From contig NZ_WWEM01000033.1 of assembly GCF_019308285.1 (NCBI RefSeq), positions 124,001 through 188,000 on the forward strand: a stretch of 64,000 nucleotides of DNA, read 5' to 3'. Each line of letters starts with the position of its first letter. Positions within the stretch are counted from its first letter, which is position 1. Positions 34,636 to 44,270 of this stretch are shown here, one piece after another. The stretch is from Flavobacterium quisquiliarum. GTDB taxonomy: Bacteria > Bacteroidota > Bacteroidia > Flavobacteriales > Flavobacteriaceae. The notes beneath the pieces are model-generated. The model did not search any database. It worked only from the letters and a program-made list of their open reading frames with translations, and was not told where the DNA came from. The position numbers were made by a program, and so were the translations under genes.

Positions 34636-36114
34636 TTACAGCAATTCTTTCAATACTTTTTTACCATTTTCATTATCTGGATTTAATTCAACAGATTTTT
34701 TATACATCTTGATTGCATCCTCTTTTTTACCGCTTTGGAGCAATGCTTCGCCATAACTATCATATACATTTGAACTGTTTGGAAAAAGTAATACTGCCGA
34801 AGCGAATGTCAGCAAAGAATTGTCTGTTTTTTGGAGTCTAAGAAATTGATATCCCAATCTATTAAAATCTCTTTCTGATGCTTCGTATGTGTCTGGATTT
34901 TTTAAATATCCTTCAATTAACTGATTTGCTTTTTCTTTATCCCCGCTTTCAAGCAGACTGCCATAGATTCTGGAAAGATTCTGCAAAGGCATTTTATAAG
35001 GTTTATGGTCGATTAATTTCAAAACTTCATTGGCCGTAAAAAAAACTGGACTTGCTGTATTGGACAGCAAAATAACCGTGTTGTTCCTAGTAATATTACG
35101 CATCAACATTGATGTAAGCCCAGTATTGAGTCCGTCGTGAAAAACTATTCTTTCATTAGCATCATTAGTGTACATCGCCCAGCCCAAACCATAAGCAATC
35201 TCTTTTTCGTCCATTCGAAAAGAAGCCATTTTTCCATCATTAAGTTTTGCTGGTGTCAGCGCTTCTTCTAATTCTTTCTTTCCTAAAAGCTGATAGCTAA
35301 ATAATGCTTTTTGGTACTTCTGTAAATCTAGAGCCGTACTTACAATGCCTCCAGGCCCATAGAAATTGCTTTTCTCATCTATTAAAGAGGTTTCTTTTAA
35401 GGTTTGAACATTGACTAAATTCGTTGAATAAAAGTTTGGATAAGTATACAATTCGACCTGATTTGGTTCTTTAATCCTTCTATCCTTAGGAAGAAATGAA
35501 TCTTTCATTTTAGCAGGATCGAAAATATTTTTTTTCAAATAATCTCTAAAACTAATTCCAGTTATTTTTTCAACTATCAAAGCCGCAAGGCAGTAATTAA
35601 CATTATTATATTCCCATTTATCTCCTGGAACAAATGAAAGCGGTACTTTATTTTCAATTAATGCTGGTATGATATCTTCATTAGAAAAAGTTTTCTCTGG
35701 ATTTTCTTTTATTGCATTATCAAATAGACGATAGTAGTGACTTATTCCAGAAGTATGGCTCAACAGATGTCTAATACTAACATTAGGATAAGGAAAATCC
35801 TGAAGATATTTTTGGACAGGATCGTTAATATTCAGTTTTCCTTTTTGTTTAAGCTGCAGTATTGCTGTCGCAGTAAACGTTTTGGATACTGATGCAATTG
35901 TAAATTGAGACTTTTCATTGATTTTTTCTTTCTTCTCGATATTAGCATATCCATAAAAATCAGAAAAAACGGTTTCTCCTGATTTAGAAATTAAAACACT
36001 GCCGTTAAAAAGATTATTTTTAGCAAGGGTCGAAAAGAAATCTTTTATCTCTTGTCCTGAGATGGTACTTGTAAAAAGTAAAGCGGTAAAATAAAGAAAA
36101 ATTTGTTTTTTCAT
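34636..36114 (-). CDS. Serine hydrolase (beta-lactamase family) with TPR tail
   Basis: 492-aa exported protein: signal peptide (cleavage near ISGQE, residue 20), class C beta-lactamase-like domain (about 25-365) with SVSK (Ser75-Lys78), YNN and HDG motifs, and TPR-like helices at about 375-490 (PNSSNVYDSYGEALLQSGKK). The fold covers esterases, D-aminopeptidases and DD-peptidases; the substrate cannot be told. The TPR tail suggests a protein partner. A tandem GATTGAT repeat lies just upstream of the start. A second, unrelated-length serine hydrolase is at 39.8 kb. Confidence 0.9.
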   Translation of the reverse strand: MKKQIFLYFTALLFTSTISGQEIKDFFSTLAKNNLFNGSVLISKSGETVFSDFYGYANIEKKEKINEKSQFTIASVSKTFTATAILQLKQKGKLNINDPVQKYLQDFPYPNVSIRHLLSHTSGISHYYRLFDNAIKENPEKTFSNEDIIPALIENKVPLSFVPGDKWEYNNVNYCLAALIVEKITGISFRDYLKKNIFDPAKMKDSFLPKDRRIKEPNQVELYTYPNFYSTNLVNVQTLKETSLIDEKSNFYGPGGIVSTALDLQKYQKALFSYQLLGKKELEEALTPAKLNDGKMASFRMDEKEIAYGLGWAMYTNDANERIVFHDGLNTGLTSMLMRNITRNNTVILLSNTASPVFFTANEVLKLIDHKPYKMPLQNLSRIYGSLLESGDKEKANQLIEGYLKNPDTYEASERDFNRLGYQFLRLQKTDNSLLTFASAVLLFPNSSNVYDSYGEALLQSGKKEDAIKMYKKSVELNPDNENGKKVLKELL

Positions 36115-36126
36115 TTTGATTGATTT

Positions 36127-36154
36127 GATTGATGATTGATGATTGATGATTGAT
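36127..36154. repeat. 7-bp tandem repeat (GATTGAT)x4
   Basis: Four perfect GATTGAT units plus degenerate flanking copies, 13 bp upstream of the hydrolase start, so copy number may affect its promoter or leader. Confidence 0.85.
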
Positions 36155-36258
36155 TTTTAAACGAAAATAATGAAATATTATTCTTTCAGATTTAGATTCT
36201 GGTTATTTTATCAATCATTTATAAAGATATATTAATTCAAATGTTCTTGTATTAATGC

Positions 36259-36288
36259 AAAAAGCTCCCGATTTCTCTGGAGCTTTTT
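36259..36288 (-). terminator. GNRA-family terminator of the GNAT gene
   Basis: On the minus strand: AAAAAGCTCC...GAAA...GGAGCTTTTT, with T run after it and 10 bp past the stop at 36299. It is the reverse-orientation variant of the dispersed hairpin. Confidence 0.75.
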
Positions 36289-36298
36289 TAATTATTTC

Positions 36299-36850
36299 TT
36301 ACGCAGGCTTTATTAAATTATCTTTTATTTTAGCATAAATATCAAGACTTATAAATTTGCCTTTTTTAATTTCACAGTCTTTCATAGTTCCTTCGTATTG
36401 AAAGTCAAGTTTAGCCATTGCTTTTTTGCAATTTTTATTTTCCGACTCAACAAATCCTTCAATTCTGTTAAGTTCTAAATTATCGAATCCATAATTACAA
36501 ATTAACGGCATCGCTTCTTTCATAATTCCATGTCCCCAAAAATCTGGAATTAACCAAAAACCGATTTCTGCTTTTTTATGCTCTTTACTTAAATTATTTA
36601 ATCCGCCCGCTCCGTAGAATGTGCTGTTATCAGCCGAGCAAATGGCAAACCAAATTCCCGTATCGTTTTTTTCAAGGTCGGCAAAAAAAAGTATTTGTTC
36701 TTTAGTCGCTTCCAATGTTTGAAAACTCACTCCATAATATTTAATGACTTCAGGATTTGAAAGTCCTTTAAAAACATTTTCAAGATCACTATCTGCAAAT
36801 TGCCGCAGTAAAAGTTTTTCTGTCTTTATAGTTGGAAATTCTTTCTTCAT
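36299..36850 (-). CDS. GNAT N-acetyltransferase (RimJ/RimL type)
   Basis: 183-aa acetyl-CoA-dependent acetyltransferase: TEKLLLRQFADSDLENVF at the start, the AEIGFWLIPDFWGHGIMKEA acetyl-CoA pocket region (about 98-117, shown in a single 20-residue window) and NRIEGFVESENKNCKKAM (about 132-149). The substrate may be a ribosomal protein N-terminus or a small amine. Single gene with its own terminator. Confidence 0.9.
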   Translation of the reverse strand: MKKEFPTIKTEKLLLRQFADSDLENVFKGLSNPEVIKYYGVSFQTLEATKEQILFFADLEKNDTGIWFAICSADNSTFYGAGGLNNLSKEHKKAEIGFWLIPDFWGHGIMKEAMPLICNYGFDNLELNRIEGFVESENKNCKKAMAKLDFQYEGTMKDCEIKKGKFISLDIYAKIKDNLIKPA

Positions 36851-37189
36851 GATTTTTTGTTTGTTTCTGATTATCGTTTTTTGTCGTCAAGGACTGATTG
36901 CTAACTTATTTTTATGTGTTACAAAAATCACAAAGTTAATCCCTAAAGCTTTCGGGATTACATAGCTTTTAAATAAATACTTCGTAGAGCAGAGAAAGCT
37001 TTTGAAATAGTTCTATTTTATCAAACTATCCGTTTTTTAGTTAATCATTTCTTAATCCATTTAGAAAGTCATCTGCATTACTATAAATTCGTCCTGTTAT
37101 TTAATATGAAATTAGCTATGTTTTAAAAAACGGTAAATTCGAATTATACCCCTCTAAAAAAACTTTACAATAACCTTTAGCTTAGAAAA
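36851..37189. other. 339-bp gap between divergent GNAT and AraC genes
   Basis: No gene. It contains a near-perfect 24-bp palindrome at 36937-36960 (TAATCCCTAAAG / CTTTCGGGATTA, one mismatch). A related but weaker palindrome lies at about 34070-34096. Confidence 0.5.
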
Positions 37190-38326
37190 TTGATTTATAC
37201 AACACTTTTAAATATTGCTATTTTTCAGGGAATAGTTTTAGGCTTCATTATTTTAAAGTCCTCTTTATTCAATAGTAAATCGAATAAATATCTCGCTTAT
37301 TTACTTTTTACACTTTCCATCGTTTTACTAAATTATGTTTTTGAACTTCAAGATGTATTTAAATCCTATCCTTTATTATGTTTTGTAGATGCTTTCGATT
37401 GGATATTTCTATTACCTGTTTTTACATTTCAGTTTATTATAAACCGCATTGATGAAACTGTAAAAAACAGACAAAAAACCTATTGGTATTACATTCCATT
37501 TGTCTATAATAGTCTTCTTACTGTTGCTGTATATCTTGACATTAAAGCAGGAGTTTATAAAATTCCTGAGTCTTTCATGTACCTAATTAATATCCTTAGG
37601 ATGATTCAATTTTTATTGGCTATTATTATCGTCTTGTTTCTACCTCTTTACTCCTATTTTATGATAAGACATTTAAAGGATCCGCAAGAGAAAAAATGGG
37701 TTCTTACTTTATTAACTTTCATGTATATGCTGTTAGTTTTCTGGTTAACTACTTATATGGTTGGCTGGTTTTTTCAATTAGATGTTTCTTTTATCATGAG
37801 TGTTCTGGGTTTAGCTGTAACATTTGTAATTCACTGGACAGCTTATATTGGTATTTACAAATACAAATTGGCAAAAAACAAAGAAGCTATTTTCAATTTT
37901 CTAAACAACGATTTGGCTATTTCGACTGACCAGTTACATATCATCGAAAATAATACCTTGGAAGAATATCGAGAGTCAATAACGGCAGATAATCTTTATT
38001 TTCAAAAACTGGAACTTCTTTGCAAAGAGGAGCACATTTATACCGACAGTACATTAAATAGAGAAAAAGTAGCACAACAACTCTGTATAAGTCCAGGATA
38101 TCTTTCGCAAATCATAAATATTATAACAGGAGATAACTTTGCCAATTACATTAATCAATATCGCGTTGAAGCGGTTAAGGAAATGATCTCAAATCCTGAA
38201 TACGAAAACTACAATCTGCTCGCAATGGGGCTAGAGTCTGGTTTTACTTCTAAAACGACTTTTTATAAAGCCTTTAAAAAAGTTACTGGTCTAACACCAA
38301 ATGAATACAAAAACACCAGCAAATAA
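37190..38326 (+). CDS. AraC family regulator with membrane N-terminus
   Basis: 378 aa. About seven membrane helices (residues 5-225) are followed by a C-terminal AraC-type DNA-binding domain (about 270-375: REKVAQQLCISPGYLSQIIN; GFTSKTTFYKAFKKVTGLTP). The start is TTG at 37190: the nearest upstream in-frame stop is TAG at 37178 and there is no ATG between. These one-protein membrane regulators are typical of Flavobacteriia. The two small outer-membrane genes downstream on the same strand are likely targets. Confidence 0.9.
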   Translation: MIYTTLLNIAIFQGIVLGFIILKSSLFNSKSNKYLAYLLFTLSIVLLNYVFELQDVFKSYPLLCFVDAFDWIFLLPVFTFQFIINRIDETVKNRQKTYWYYIPFVYNSLLTVAVYLDIKAGVYKIPESFMYLINILRMIQFLLAIIIVLFLPLYSYFMIRHLKDPQEKKWVLTLLTFMYMLLVFWLTTYMVGWFFQLDVSFIMSVLGLAVTFVIHWTAYIGIYKYKLAKNKEAIFNFLNNDLAISTDQLHIIENNTLEEYRESITADNLYFQKLELLCKEEHIYTDSTLNREKVAQQLCISPGYLSQIINIITGDNFANYINQYRVEAVKEMISNPEYENYNLLAMGLESGFTSKTTFYKAFKKVTGLTPNEYKNTSK

Positions 38327-38414
38327 GTCCCATTTTATCCAATTTTAAGCTTTTGAAACCTCTGCTGATTTTGCTTTTATGAATTTTGGCACCAAATAAT
38401 TCAAATCACTTTTT

Positions 38415-38969
38415 ATGAAAAAAATTTTATTACTAACTGTTTTTACAGTTTTAGGATTTATGAATGTAAATGCTCAAAAAATTAAATTTGGAGCTAAAGC
38501 GGGTTTAAACTTTTCAACTGTCAGCGGAGATAACACCAATAACATTGATTATGTAACATCTCAGCATGTTGGCCTTGTATCGGAAATTCCAATCTCTGAA
38601 AAATTTTCTTTCCAACCTGAAGTAATGTATTCTCGTCAGGGATATAGCTTGAATACAGATGTTGTTGCTATGAACTATCTGAACATTCCTTTAATGGGAA
38701 AATATTATGTAACAAAAGGATTGAGTCTTGAAGCAGGACCGCAGGTAGGTTTTTTACTTTCTGCTAAAAATGAAAAAACAGATGTAAAAGATTTGTTTAA
38801 TACTGTTGATTTTGGTGTTAATTTTGGTATAGGCTATAAACTAGAAAACGGACTTAATTTTGGTGTAAGATATAATTTGGGATTAACTGACATTAATAAT
38901 GTAGAGGGCTCTTCTGTTAAAAATAAAAACAGCGTATTTCAGGTATCCGTTGGTTACTTCTTTTTCTAA
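38415..38969 (+). CDS. Porin family outer-membrane protein (OMP_b-brl_2)
   Basis: 184-aa protein with signal peptide (cleavage near VNAQK, residue 21) and an eight-strand-type barrel: IKFGAKAGLNFSTVSGD, FSFQPEVMYSRQGYS, YYVTKGLSLEAGPQVGFLL and a C-terminal VFQVSVGYFFF ending in Phe. Ligand unknown. 88 bp after the AraC gene and followed by its own terminator. Confidence 0.9.
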   Translation: MKKILLLTVFTVLGFMNVNAQKIKFGAKAGLNFSTVSGDNTNNIDYVTSQHVGLVSEIPISEKFSFQPEVMYSRQGYSLNTDVVAMNYLNIPLMGKYYVTKGLSLEAGPQVGFLLSAKNEKTDVKDLFNTVDFGVNFGIGYKLENGLNFGVRYNLGLTDINNVEGSSVKNKNSVFQVSVGYFFF

Positions 38970-38982
38970 AACTTGATAAAAT

Positions 38983-39019
38983 AAAAATCCTTCTTTCATT
39001 TATTGAAGAAGGATTTTTT
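38983..39019 (+). terminator. Terminator after the porin gene
   Basis: AATCCTTCTT (38986-38995) pairs with AAGAAGGATT (39006-39015), followed by T run. Confidence 0.8.
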
Positions 39020-39056
39020 CTTTTTGAAACAGCAAAATTAATCATAACCCTTTTTT

Positions 39057-39599
39057 ATGAAAAAAAACTATTTACTACTTATCATTTTACTTGCCTTTTA
39101 TTCCGCCAATGCTCAAAATGAAACCGAATCAAATCCTTTTGAGAAAAAAAATGACATTACCATAAATGCAATTGCGGCCTTTAACAAAACCCTAAACGTA
39201 AGCTACGAAAGACATTTAAACAACAGATCGTCGTTAGGCATTTATTATTTTCATGTATTAACAACCGACACAAGCAATGACATGAATTATTCTATTTCTC
39301 CCTATTACAGAAGATATTTTGGTAAAAAATATGCATCGGGCTGGTTTGTGGAAGGATTTGGAATGCTAGCTTCAACAGATGGTAAAAAAATATACACTTC
39401 AGAAGATCATTCCATATATGCCGAAAATCCCGACGTTATTAATTTTGCTCTCGGTGCCGGCGGAGGCTGGAAATGGGTTAGTAAAAGCGGATTTCTTTTT
39501 GAAGCAAATATTGGTTATGGCGGTATATTAATCAATGCTGATAAAACAGATCATACTATTGTTGCAAAATTTGGACTTAGTGCTGGATATCGATTTTAA
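39057..39599 (+). CDS. Outer-membrane protein, DUF3575-like barrel
   Basis: 180-aa protein with signal peptide (near SANAQN, residue 20) and alternating strands to the end (GLSAGYRF). NDITINAIAAFNKTLNVSYE and the central YSISPYYRRYFGKKYASGWF resemble DUF3575 outer-membrane proteins. The ligand or role is unknown. It has its own terminator. Confidence 0.8.
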   Translation: MKKNYLLLIILLAFYSANAQNETESNPFEKKNDITINAIAAFNKTLNVSYERHLNNRSSLGIYYFHVLTTDTSNDMNYSISPYYRRYFGKKYASGWFVEGFGMLASTDGKKIYTSEDHSIYAENPDVINFALGAGGGWKWVSKSGFLFEANIGYGGILINADKTDHTIVAKFGLSAGYRF

Positions 39600-39645
39600 T
39601 AACCTTCAAGAATTTGGTTATATATTTTCAATGCTTCACCTTACA

Positions 39646-39677
39646 AAAGCCTAAGAAATTTATATTTCTCAGGCTTT
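39646..39677 (+). terminator. Terminator after the 39.1-kb gene
   Basis: AAAGCCT (39646-39652) and AGGCTTT (39671-39677), extended inside by AGAAA/TTTCT. Confidence 0.7.
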
Positions 39678-39806
39678 CTTTAATTTGACAATAGATTAAA
39701 GATATTTCTTATATTCGTCATTACTAAATACCCTATCAGCTTATAATTTAAAAAACAGTCATATTCTTTTGAATTGTTTTTAAATAAGTCCAAAAATGAA
39801 ATTAAT

Positions 39807-41369
39807 ATGAAAAAAATGAGAATTCGTTTCGCTTTATTACTTTTTATTTGTTTTGCCTCTTCGGCATCATTTGCTCAATTATCCTCTGCAAAAATTGATT
39901 CTTTAATGCTAAATACGCTGCAAAGATTTAAAGTAGCTGGAGCATCAATTGCGGTGGTTAAAGATGGAAAGATAATTCACTCGAAAGGTTACGGAGTCAA
40001 TTCTATCGAAACCAAAAAAGCAGTAGACGAATACACCAATTTTCAAATTGCATCCAATAGCAAAGCTTTTACAACAGCTGCTTTATCAATTTTAGAAGAC
40101 GAAGGTAAATTGAAATGGACCGATAAGGTTAAAAATTATCTGCCTGAATTTAAAATGTATAACGATTATGTTACAGAGAATTTTAATATTCAGGATTTAG
40201 TAACGCATCGCAGCGGACTTGGATTAGGTGTTGGCGATTTGATGTTTTTTCCCGACGGATCCAACTTTACAATACAAGACGTGACAAAAAGTTTTCAGCA
40301 TTTCAAACCTGTTTCTGCCTTTAGAACAAAATTTGACTATGATAATTTACTTTATATAATTGCTGGAGAAATAATCGCAAAAGTCAGCGGAATGCCTTAT
40401 GAGCAATTTGTACAACAAAGAATTGTAACTCCTTTGCAGATGAATCATACTTTTGTTGGAAGTCTGCTGAAAGACAAAACAAATCTTGCCGTTCCGCATT
40501 CTTCCGTATCTGGAACCATCAAAACAATCGAAGCTTATGATATTGGAATAGCAAGTGCCGCAGGAGGTATTTACTCCAACGTTGCCGACATGGCAAAATG
40601 GATGATTGTGCGATTAAATAAAGGTAAATATGGCGAAGATCAAAAATCGTCTTTGTTCTCTTTAAAAAATCATGACGAAATGTGGCGTCTGCATACCATT
40701 ATGCGTACAGATTCTGATCCGAGATACAATTCTCATTTTAATGGTTATGGTTTAGGATGGTTTTTATCTGATGCAAAAGGGAATCTTAAAGTGGAACATA
40801 CAGGCGGTCTGCCAGGAATGTTATCCAAAGTAACACTATTTCCTGATTTAAATTTAGGAATTGTTATTCTGACGAATACTGAAAATGGTGGCGGCGGTCT
40901 TTTTACAGCGGTATCCAATACTATTGAGGACAGTTATTTAGGTATGGATGATTTTGGCTGGACAGATAAAGTTGCCCAATGGCTGGATGACGATAAAACG
41001 GAAAGCGATGAGGTAACCAAAAATGTCTGGAAAAAAGTTGCTTCTGCAAAAAACACTAAAATAAAAAATGAAGATTACGTTGGCATTTATGAAGACCCTT
41101 GGTTTGGAAAAGCAGAAGTGTTTTTAAAAGACAAACAGTTGTGGATCAAATGTCTTCGTTCGCCAAAACTAAATGGGCCAATGGCTTTTTATAATGCCAA
41201 TACATTTGCAGTAAAATGGGAATACCAAGCCATGAATTGTGATGCTCTTGTTCTATTTTCTCTTGACGAAACAGGTAAAGCACAGTCTATTAAAATGAAA
41301 GGTATCTCTCCAAACATGGATTTTAGTTTTGATTTTCAAGATTTAGATTTCAAAAGAGTAGAGAAATAG
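39807..41369 (+). CDS. Serine hydrolase (beta-lactamase family) with DUF3471-like tail
   Basis: 520-aa exported protein. Signal peptide cleaves near SASFAQ (residue 24). Class C beta-lactamase-like domain at about 28-375 has SNSK (Ser83-Lys86), YDN and HTGG. The C-terminal 100 residues (YVGIYEDPWFGKAEVFLKD) match the DUF3471 beta domain common in such hydrolases. I chose ATG 39807, since it gives a proper signal peptide; a longer frame begins with TTG at 39774. Substrate unknown; D-amino-acid peptides or esters are typical. Single gene. Confidence 0.9.
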   Translation: MKKMRIRFALLLFICFASSASFAQLSSAKIDSLMLNTLQRFKVAGASIAVVKDGKIIHSKGYGVNSIETKKAVDEYTNFQIASNSKAFTTAALSILEDEGKLKWTDKVKNYLPEFKMYNDYVTENFNIQDLVTHRSGLGLGVGDLMFFPDGSNFTIQDVTKSFQHFKPVSAFRTKFDYDNLLYIIAGEIIAKVSGMPYEQFVQQRIVTPLQMNHTFVGSLLKDKTNLAVPHSSVSGTIKTIEAYDIGIASAAGGIYSNVADMAKWMIVRLNKGKYGEDQKSSLFSLKNHDEMWRLHTIMRTDSDPRYNSHFNGYGLGWFLSDAKGNLKVEHTGGLPGMLSKVTLFPDLNLGIVILTNTENGGGGLFTAVSNTIEDSYLGMDDFGWTDKVAQWLDDDKTESDEVTKNVWKKVASAKNTKIKNEDYVGIYEDPWFGKAEVFLKDKQLWIKCLRSPKLNGPMAFYNANTFAVKWEYQAMNCDALVLFSLDETGKAQSIKMKGISPNMDFSFDFQDLDFKRVEK

Positions 41370-41545
41370 AGAGTCAGGAGCTTTACAGTAAAGCTTCCTA
41401 ATTAATTATTACTTGATTTTTGGAGTATTGAGAAGTTCGTTCAACCCTATTTTGTCAAATAGCATTCTGCTGGCTTTAATATTCATACTTCTGTCATAAA
41501 GTGAATAAAAAAACCTTATTGATAGAATATTATGCAACTCAAAAC

Positions 41546-42385
41546 TTAATGGGAACATTTAGAAAAAAGAACCATCATTTTTACAAGAGCAAGTATGATA
41601 AAAAAAATAGTTTTTCCAGATATTCCTGATGAATCGTTTGATGAGTGTCTATCATTTTCATTCGCAAGGACAGCTTCTCTATTTCCTACCAAAACATCTG
41701 TCAAATACGGATCATAAGCTACATATCCTTCCATCGACATTATACAAGCCATATAAAAACTAGACAGTTTATTAGCATTATAACGTGCCGAAACTATGTT
41801 TACAAGACTTCTGATTTTATCATCCATCTCAATAGAACTAAAGTAAGACAGTAAAACATAAAAACTTCTATATTCAATGTACGAAATATCAATGTTTTGA
41901 AAATTATTTTGGTTCAAATGCACCAGTATGACATCGAGTTTTCCGCTTAATTTTTTAGTCAATTGAAAAAGCGCATCTTCTGGAAAACAGTCTTTATAAT
42001 CAAAAATATCACTAATGATATCAAATTTATTCTGAGATAAATTCTGGTCAAAAAACAGCACCAAATCATCATTAAGGAATTGATTTATGAAGTGCTGAAT
42101 CTTTTCAGAATCATATTCTCTCTGTGGAAAAGGAAAGTTATTACGGGAATAATTTTTTTTCGAAAAAAGATTGTACAAAATTCGATTGGAGACTACAAAG
42201 TGAAGTTCTTCGCGATAGTCTTTTATAGCCAAAATCAAATTATTGGCTACATTAACATCAATATCCGTATTGATTCTTTTCTCAACATTGATCTGCTTTT
42301 CTACTCGGATTATGTCTTCTGGGGAAAATAATAGAATGTTGTTTTTATCTATTTTTAACTCTTCGAATAATTCTATTATGTTCAT
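41546..42385 (-). CDS. Tandem paralog 1: tail-anchored protein of unknown function
   Basis: 279 aa, no signal peptide, one hydrophobic helix at the very C-terminus (TIFFIILALVKMMVLF) ending KCSH, so probably tail-anchored. The N-terminus MNIIELFEELKIDKNNILLF and VEKQINVEKRIN defines the family, followed by LILAIKDYREELHFVVSNRI. ATG 42385 matches the paralogs' start and is 21 bp from a TATGTTTG box. It is last in a row of four on the minus strand, reading away from the Hsp70 gene. No known family recognised. Confidence 0.75.
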   Translation of the reverse strand: MNIIELFEELKIDKNNILLFSPEDIIRVEKQINVEKRINTDIDVNVANNLILAIKDYREELHFVVSNRILYNLFSKKNYSRNNFPFPQREYDSEKIQHFINQFLNDDLVLFFDQNLSQNKFDIISDIFDYKDCFPEDALFQLTKKLSGKLDVILVHLNQNNFQNIDISYIEYRSFYVLLSYFSSIEMDDKIRSLVNIVSARYNANKLSSFYMACIMSMEGYVAYDPYLTDVLVGNREAVLANENDRHSSNDSSGISGKTIFFIILALVKMMVLFSKCSH

Positions 42386-42406
42386 CCTTAATGAAATTTT
42401 AAAGCA

Positions 42407-42414
42407 CAAACATA
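42407..42414 (-). promoter_or_regulatory. -7 box TATGTTTG, paralog 1
   Basis: Minus-strand TATGTTTG, 21 bp upstream of the ATG. The box and surrounding leader are repeated upstream of paralog 2 at 43314-43321, so the promoter was duplicated with the gene. Confidence 0.55.
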
Positions 42415-42439
42415 ATCTTTTTAACTCTTTTTCAAAAGA

Positions 42440-43291
42440 TTAAACAAAATAATTTAAGGAGCATTTCCCTGTTAAAAAAAGCATCAAAATAAAAACTGCA
42501 GCAATTATTACACTGATACCACGATGTGTTTTTTCATTTTCAATATCTGCATCTAATTCAGATAAAATATCTCTGTTTTTTGCCAAGGTCTTACTCATAT
42601 TTTCATTGTACGCATTATAAAATGACATTGCTTTTATAACAGAAGTAAAAAAATAGATATCTGTATTATTTTTATAATGCTTAACAACTAAAGGCAAAAG
42701 GTTCCCCATTTTTTTATCTAATTCAATTGTGGCAAAATGAGAAAGTAATTTATAAAAAGTTTTGTGTTTAATATAAATAATGTTGGAAAATTCATTAGTA
42801 TTTAAAACTGCTAGTTGAGAAACAGCAAAATCAAGTTTAGAATAAACAAGTGGAGATATTTTGTAGATAACTTCTTCGGGAAAATACTTTTTTAAACCTA
42901 AAAGAGCATCGAGTTTTTTAAGTCTTTTAAAAGTACTTTTTGATAAATTTAAACTAAAAAAGAAAACTAAATCATCTGCCAAAAAAAGACTTATAAACTG
43001 TTTCATTTTTTCTTCAGAAATAGTCAGATTGCAATCTGAAAAATGATTTTTGTCGAGATTATTATGAGTGAAAAAATTAAATAACACACGATTTGATAGT
43101 ACAAACAGCAATTCTTCTTTATAGTCTTTTAATGCAATAATTAAATTCTCACTTGTCTGAGCATTTATTTCTAAGTTTATCTTTTTCTCAACATTAATCT
43201 GCTTTTCAACTTTTATTATATCTTCTGGCGAGAATAATAGAATATTGTTTTTATCTATTTTTAACTCTTCAAATAATTCTATTATATTCAT
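42440..43291 (-). CDS. Tandem paralog 2: tail-anchored protein of unknown function
   Basis: 283 aa. Its first 40 residues are nearly identical to paralog 1 (MNIIELFEELKIDKNNILLF), while the middle (LSNRVLFNFFTHNNLDKNHF; KMKQFISLFLADDLVFFF) is closer to paralog 3. This looks like gene conversion or unequal crossing over. The C-terminal membrane helix (ISVIIAAVFILMLFLTG) is followed by KCSLNYFV. It has its own TATGTTTG box. Function unknown. Confidence 0.75.
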   Translation of the reverse strand: MNIIELFEELKIDKNNILLFSPEDIIKVEKQINVEKKINLEINAQTSENLIIALKDYKEELLFVLSNRVLFNFFTHNNLDKNHFSDCNLTISEEKMKQFISLFLADDLVFFFSLNLSKSTFKRLKKLDALLGLKKYFPEEVIYKISPLVYSKLDFAVSQLAVLNTNEFSNIIYIKHKTFYKLLSHFATIELDKKMGNLLPLVVKHYKNNTDIYFFTSVIKAMSFYNAYNENMSKTLAKNRDILSELDADIENEKTHRGISVIIAAVFILMLFLTGKCSLNYFV

Positions 43292-43313
43292 CCTTAAGGC
43301 TAATTTTAAAGAA

Positions 43314-43321
43314 CAAACATA
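43314..43321 (-). promoter_or_regulatory. -7 box TATGTTTG, paralog 2
   Basis: Same box and leader as upstream of paralog 1, on the minus strand. Confidence 0.55.
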
Positions 43322-43362
43322 ATCTTTTCAACTCTTTTTCGTAAAGATTACACAAGATAATT

Positions 43363-44199
43363 TTATGAGCATTTACTTAGTATAAGAGGCATCAAAATAC
43401 ACATTACAAAAATAAATGCATGCAGAGCCGAATACTCTCCTTCAAGTTCAGTCTTTTGTCTGGAAACCGATAGGGCATCTCTATTTTTGATAAGAGTTTC
43501 ATTCAAAGTTCCATTAACAGCATTATAGTTTCCCATCGATTTTATGACAGAATTATAAAATAGATAATTTACGTTTTTCTTATAAAAATCAACAACCAAT
43601 GATAAGAAATTCGAAACTTTTCGATCTAATTCAATCGTTGCAAAATGAGACAATAAATCATAAAAAGATTTAAATTCAATATAATAAATACCAATATGTG
43701 CCTTTTCATCCAAAGTGGATAATTTAGAAATAGCAAAATCAAGTTTGTAAAAAACAGATGGCGTTATTTTATAGATAACCTCTTCTGGAAAATACCTTTT
43801 TAGACCTAAAAGCAAATCAAGTTCTTCTAAATCGTCATAAGAAGTTTTTGAGAGTTTTAAAATGAAAAAAGAAATCAAATCATCGGCTAAAAAAAGACCT
43901 ATAAACTGTTTCATTTTTTCCTCTGAAATGGTCAGATTATAATTTTGGAAATGATTTCTAGCGAGATTATTATGGGTAAAAAAATTAAAAAGTATACGAT
44001 TTGAAAGTACAAAAAGGAATTCTTCTTTGTATTCTTTCAAAGCTAAAATTAAATTTTCACTTGTGTTAGTATCTATTTCTGAATTTATCTTTTTTTCGAA
44101 ATTTATTTTTTTCTCAATTCTAATATAATCTTCAAAGCCAAATTCTAAAATCTGCCCCTTCTTAAATTCTAATAAACAAAATAATTGAATAATATTCAT
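43363..44199 (-). CDS. Tandem paralog 3: tail-anchored protein of unknown function
   Basis: 278 aa. N-terminus MNIIQLFCLLEFKKGQILEF then YIRIEKKINFEKKINSEID (closest to paralog 4); the middle LSNRILFNFFTHNNLARNHF and KMKQFIGLFLADDLISFF is close to paralog 2. C-terminal helix ALHAFIFVMCILMPLIL followed by SKCS. Upstream DNA differs from paralogs 1 and 2. Confidence 0.75.
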   Translation of the reverse strand: MNIIQLFCLLEFKKGQILEFGFEDYIRIEKKINFEKKINSEIDTNTSENLILALKEYKEEFLFVLSNRILFNFFTHNNLARNHFQNYNLTISEEKMKQFIGLFLADDLISFFILKLSKTSYDDLEELDLLLGLKRYFPEEVIYKITPSVFYKLDFAISKLSTLDEKAHIGIYYIEFKSFYDLLSHFATIELDRKVSNFLSLVVDFYKKNVNYLFYNSVIKSMGNYNAVNGTLNETLIKNRDALSVSRQKTELEGEYSALHAFIFVMCILMPLILSKCS

Positions 44200-44270
44200 C
44201 AGTAATGCTTTTAAAGTATAAAATATTATTTTTTGCTTTTTTATTAAATTGAGTTAAAAAAAATTGAGAG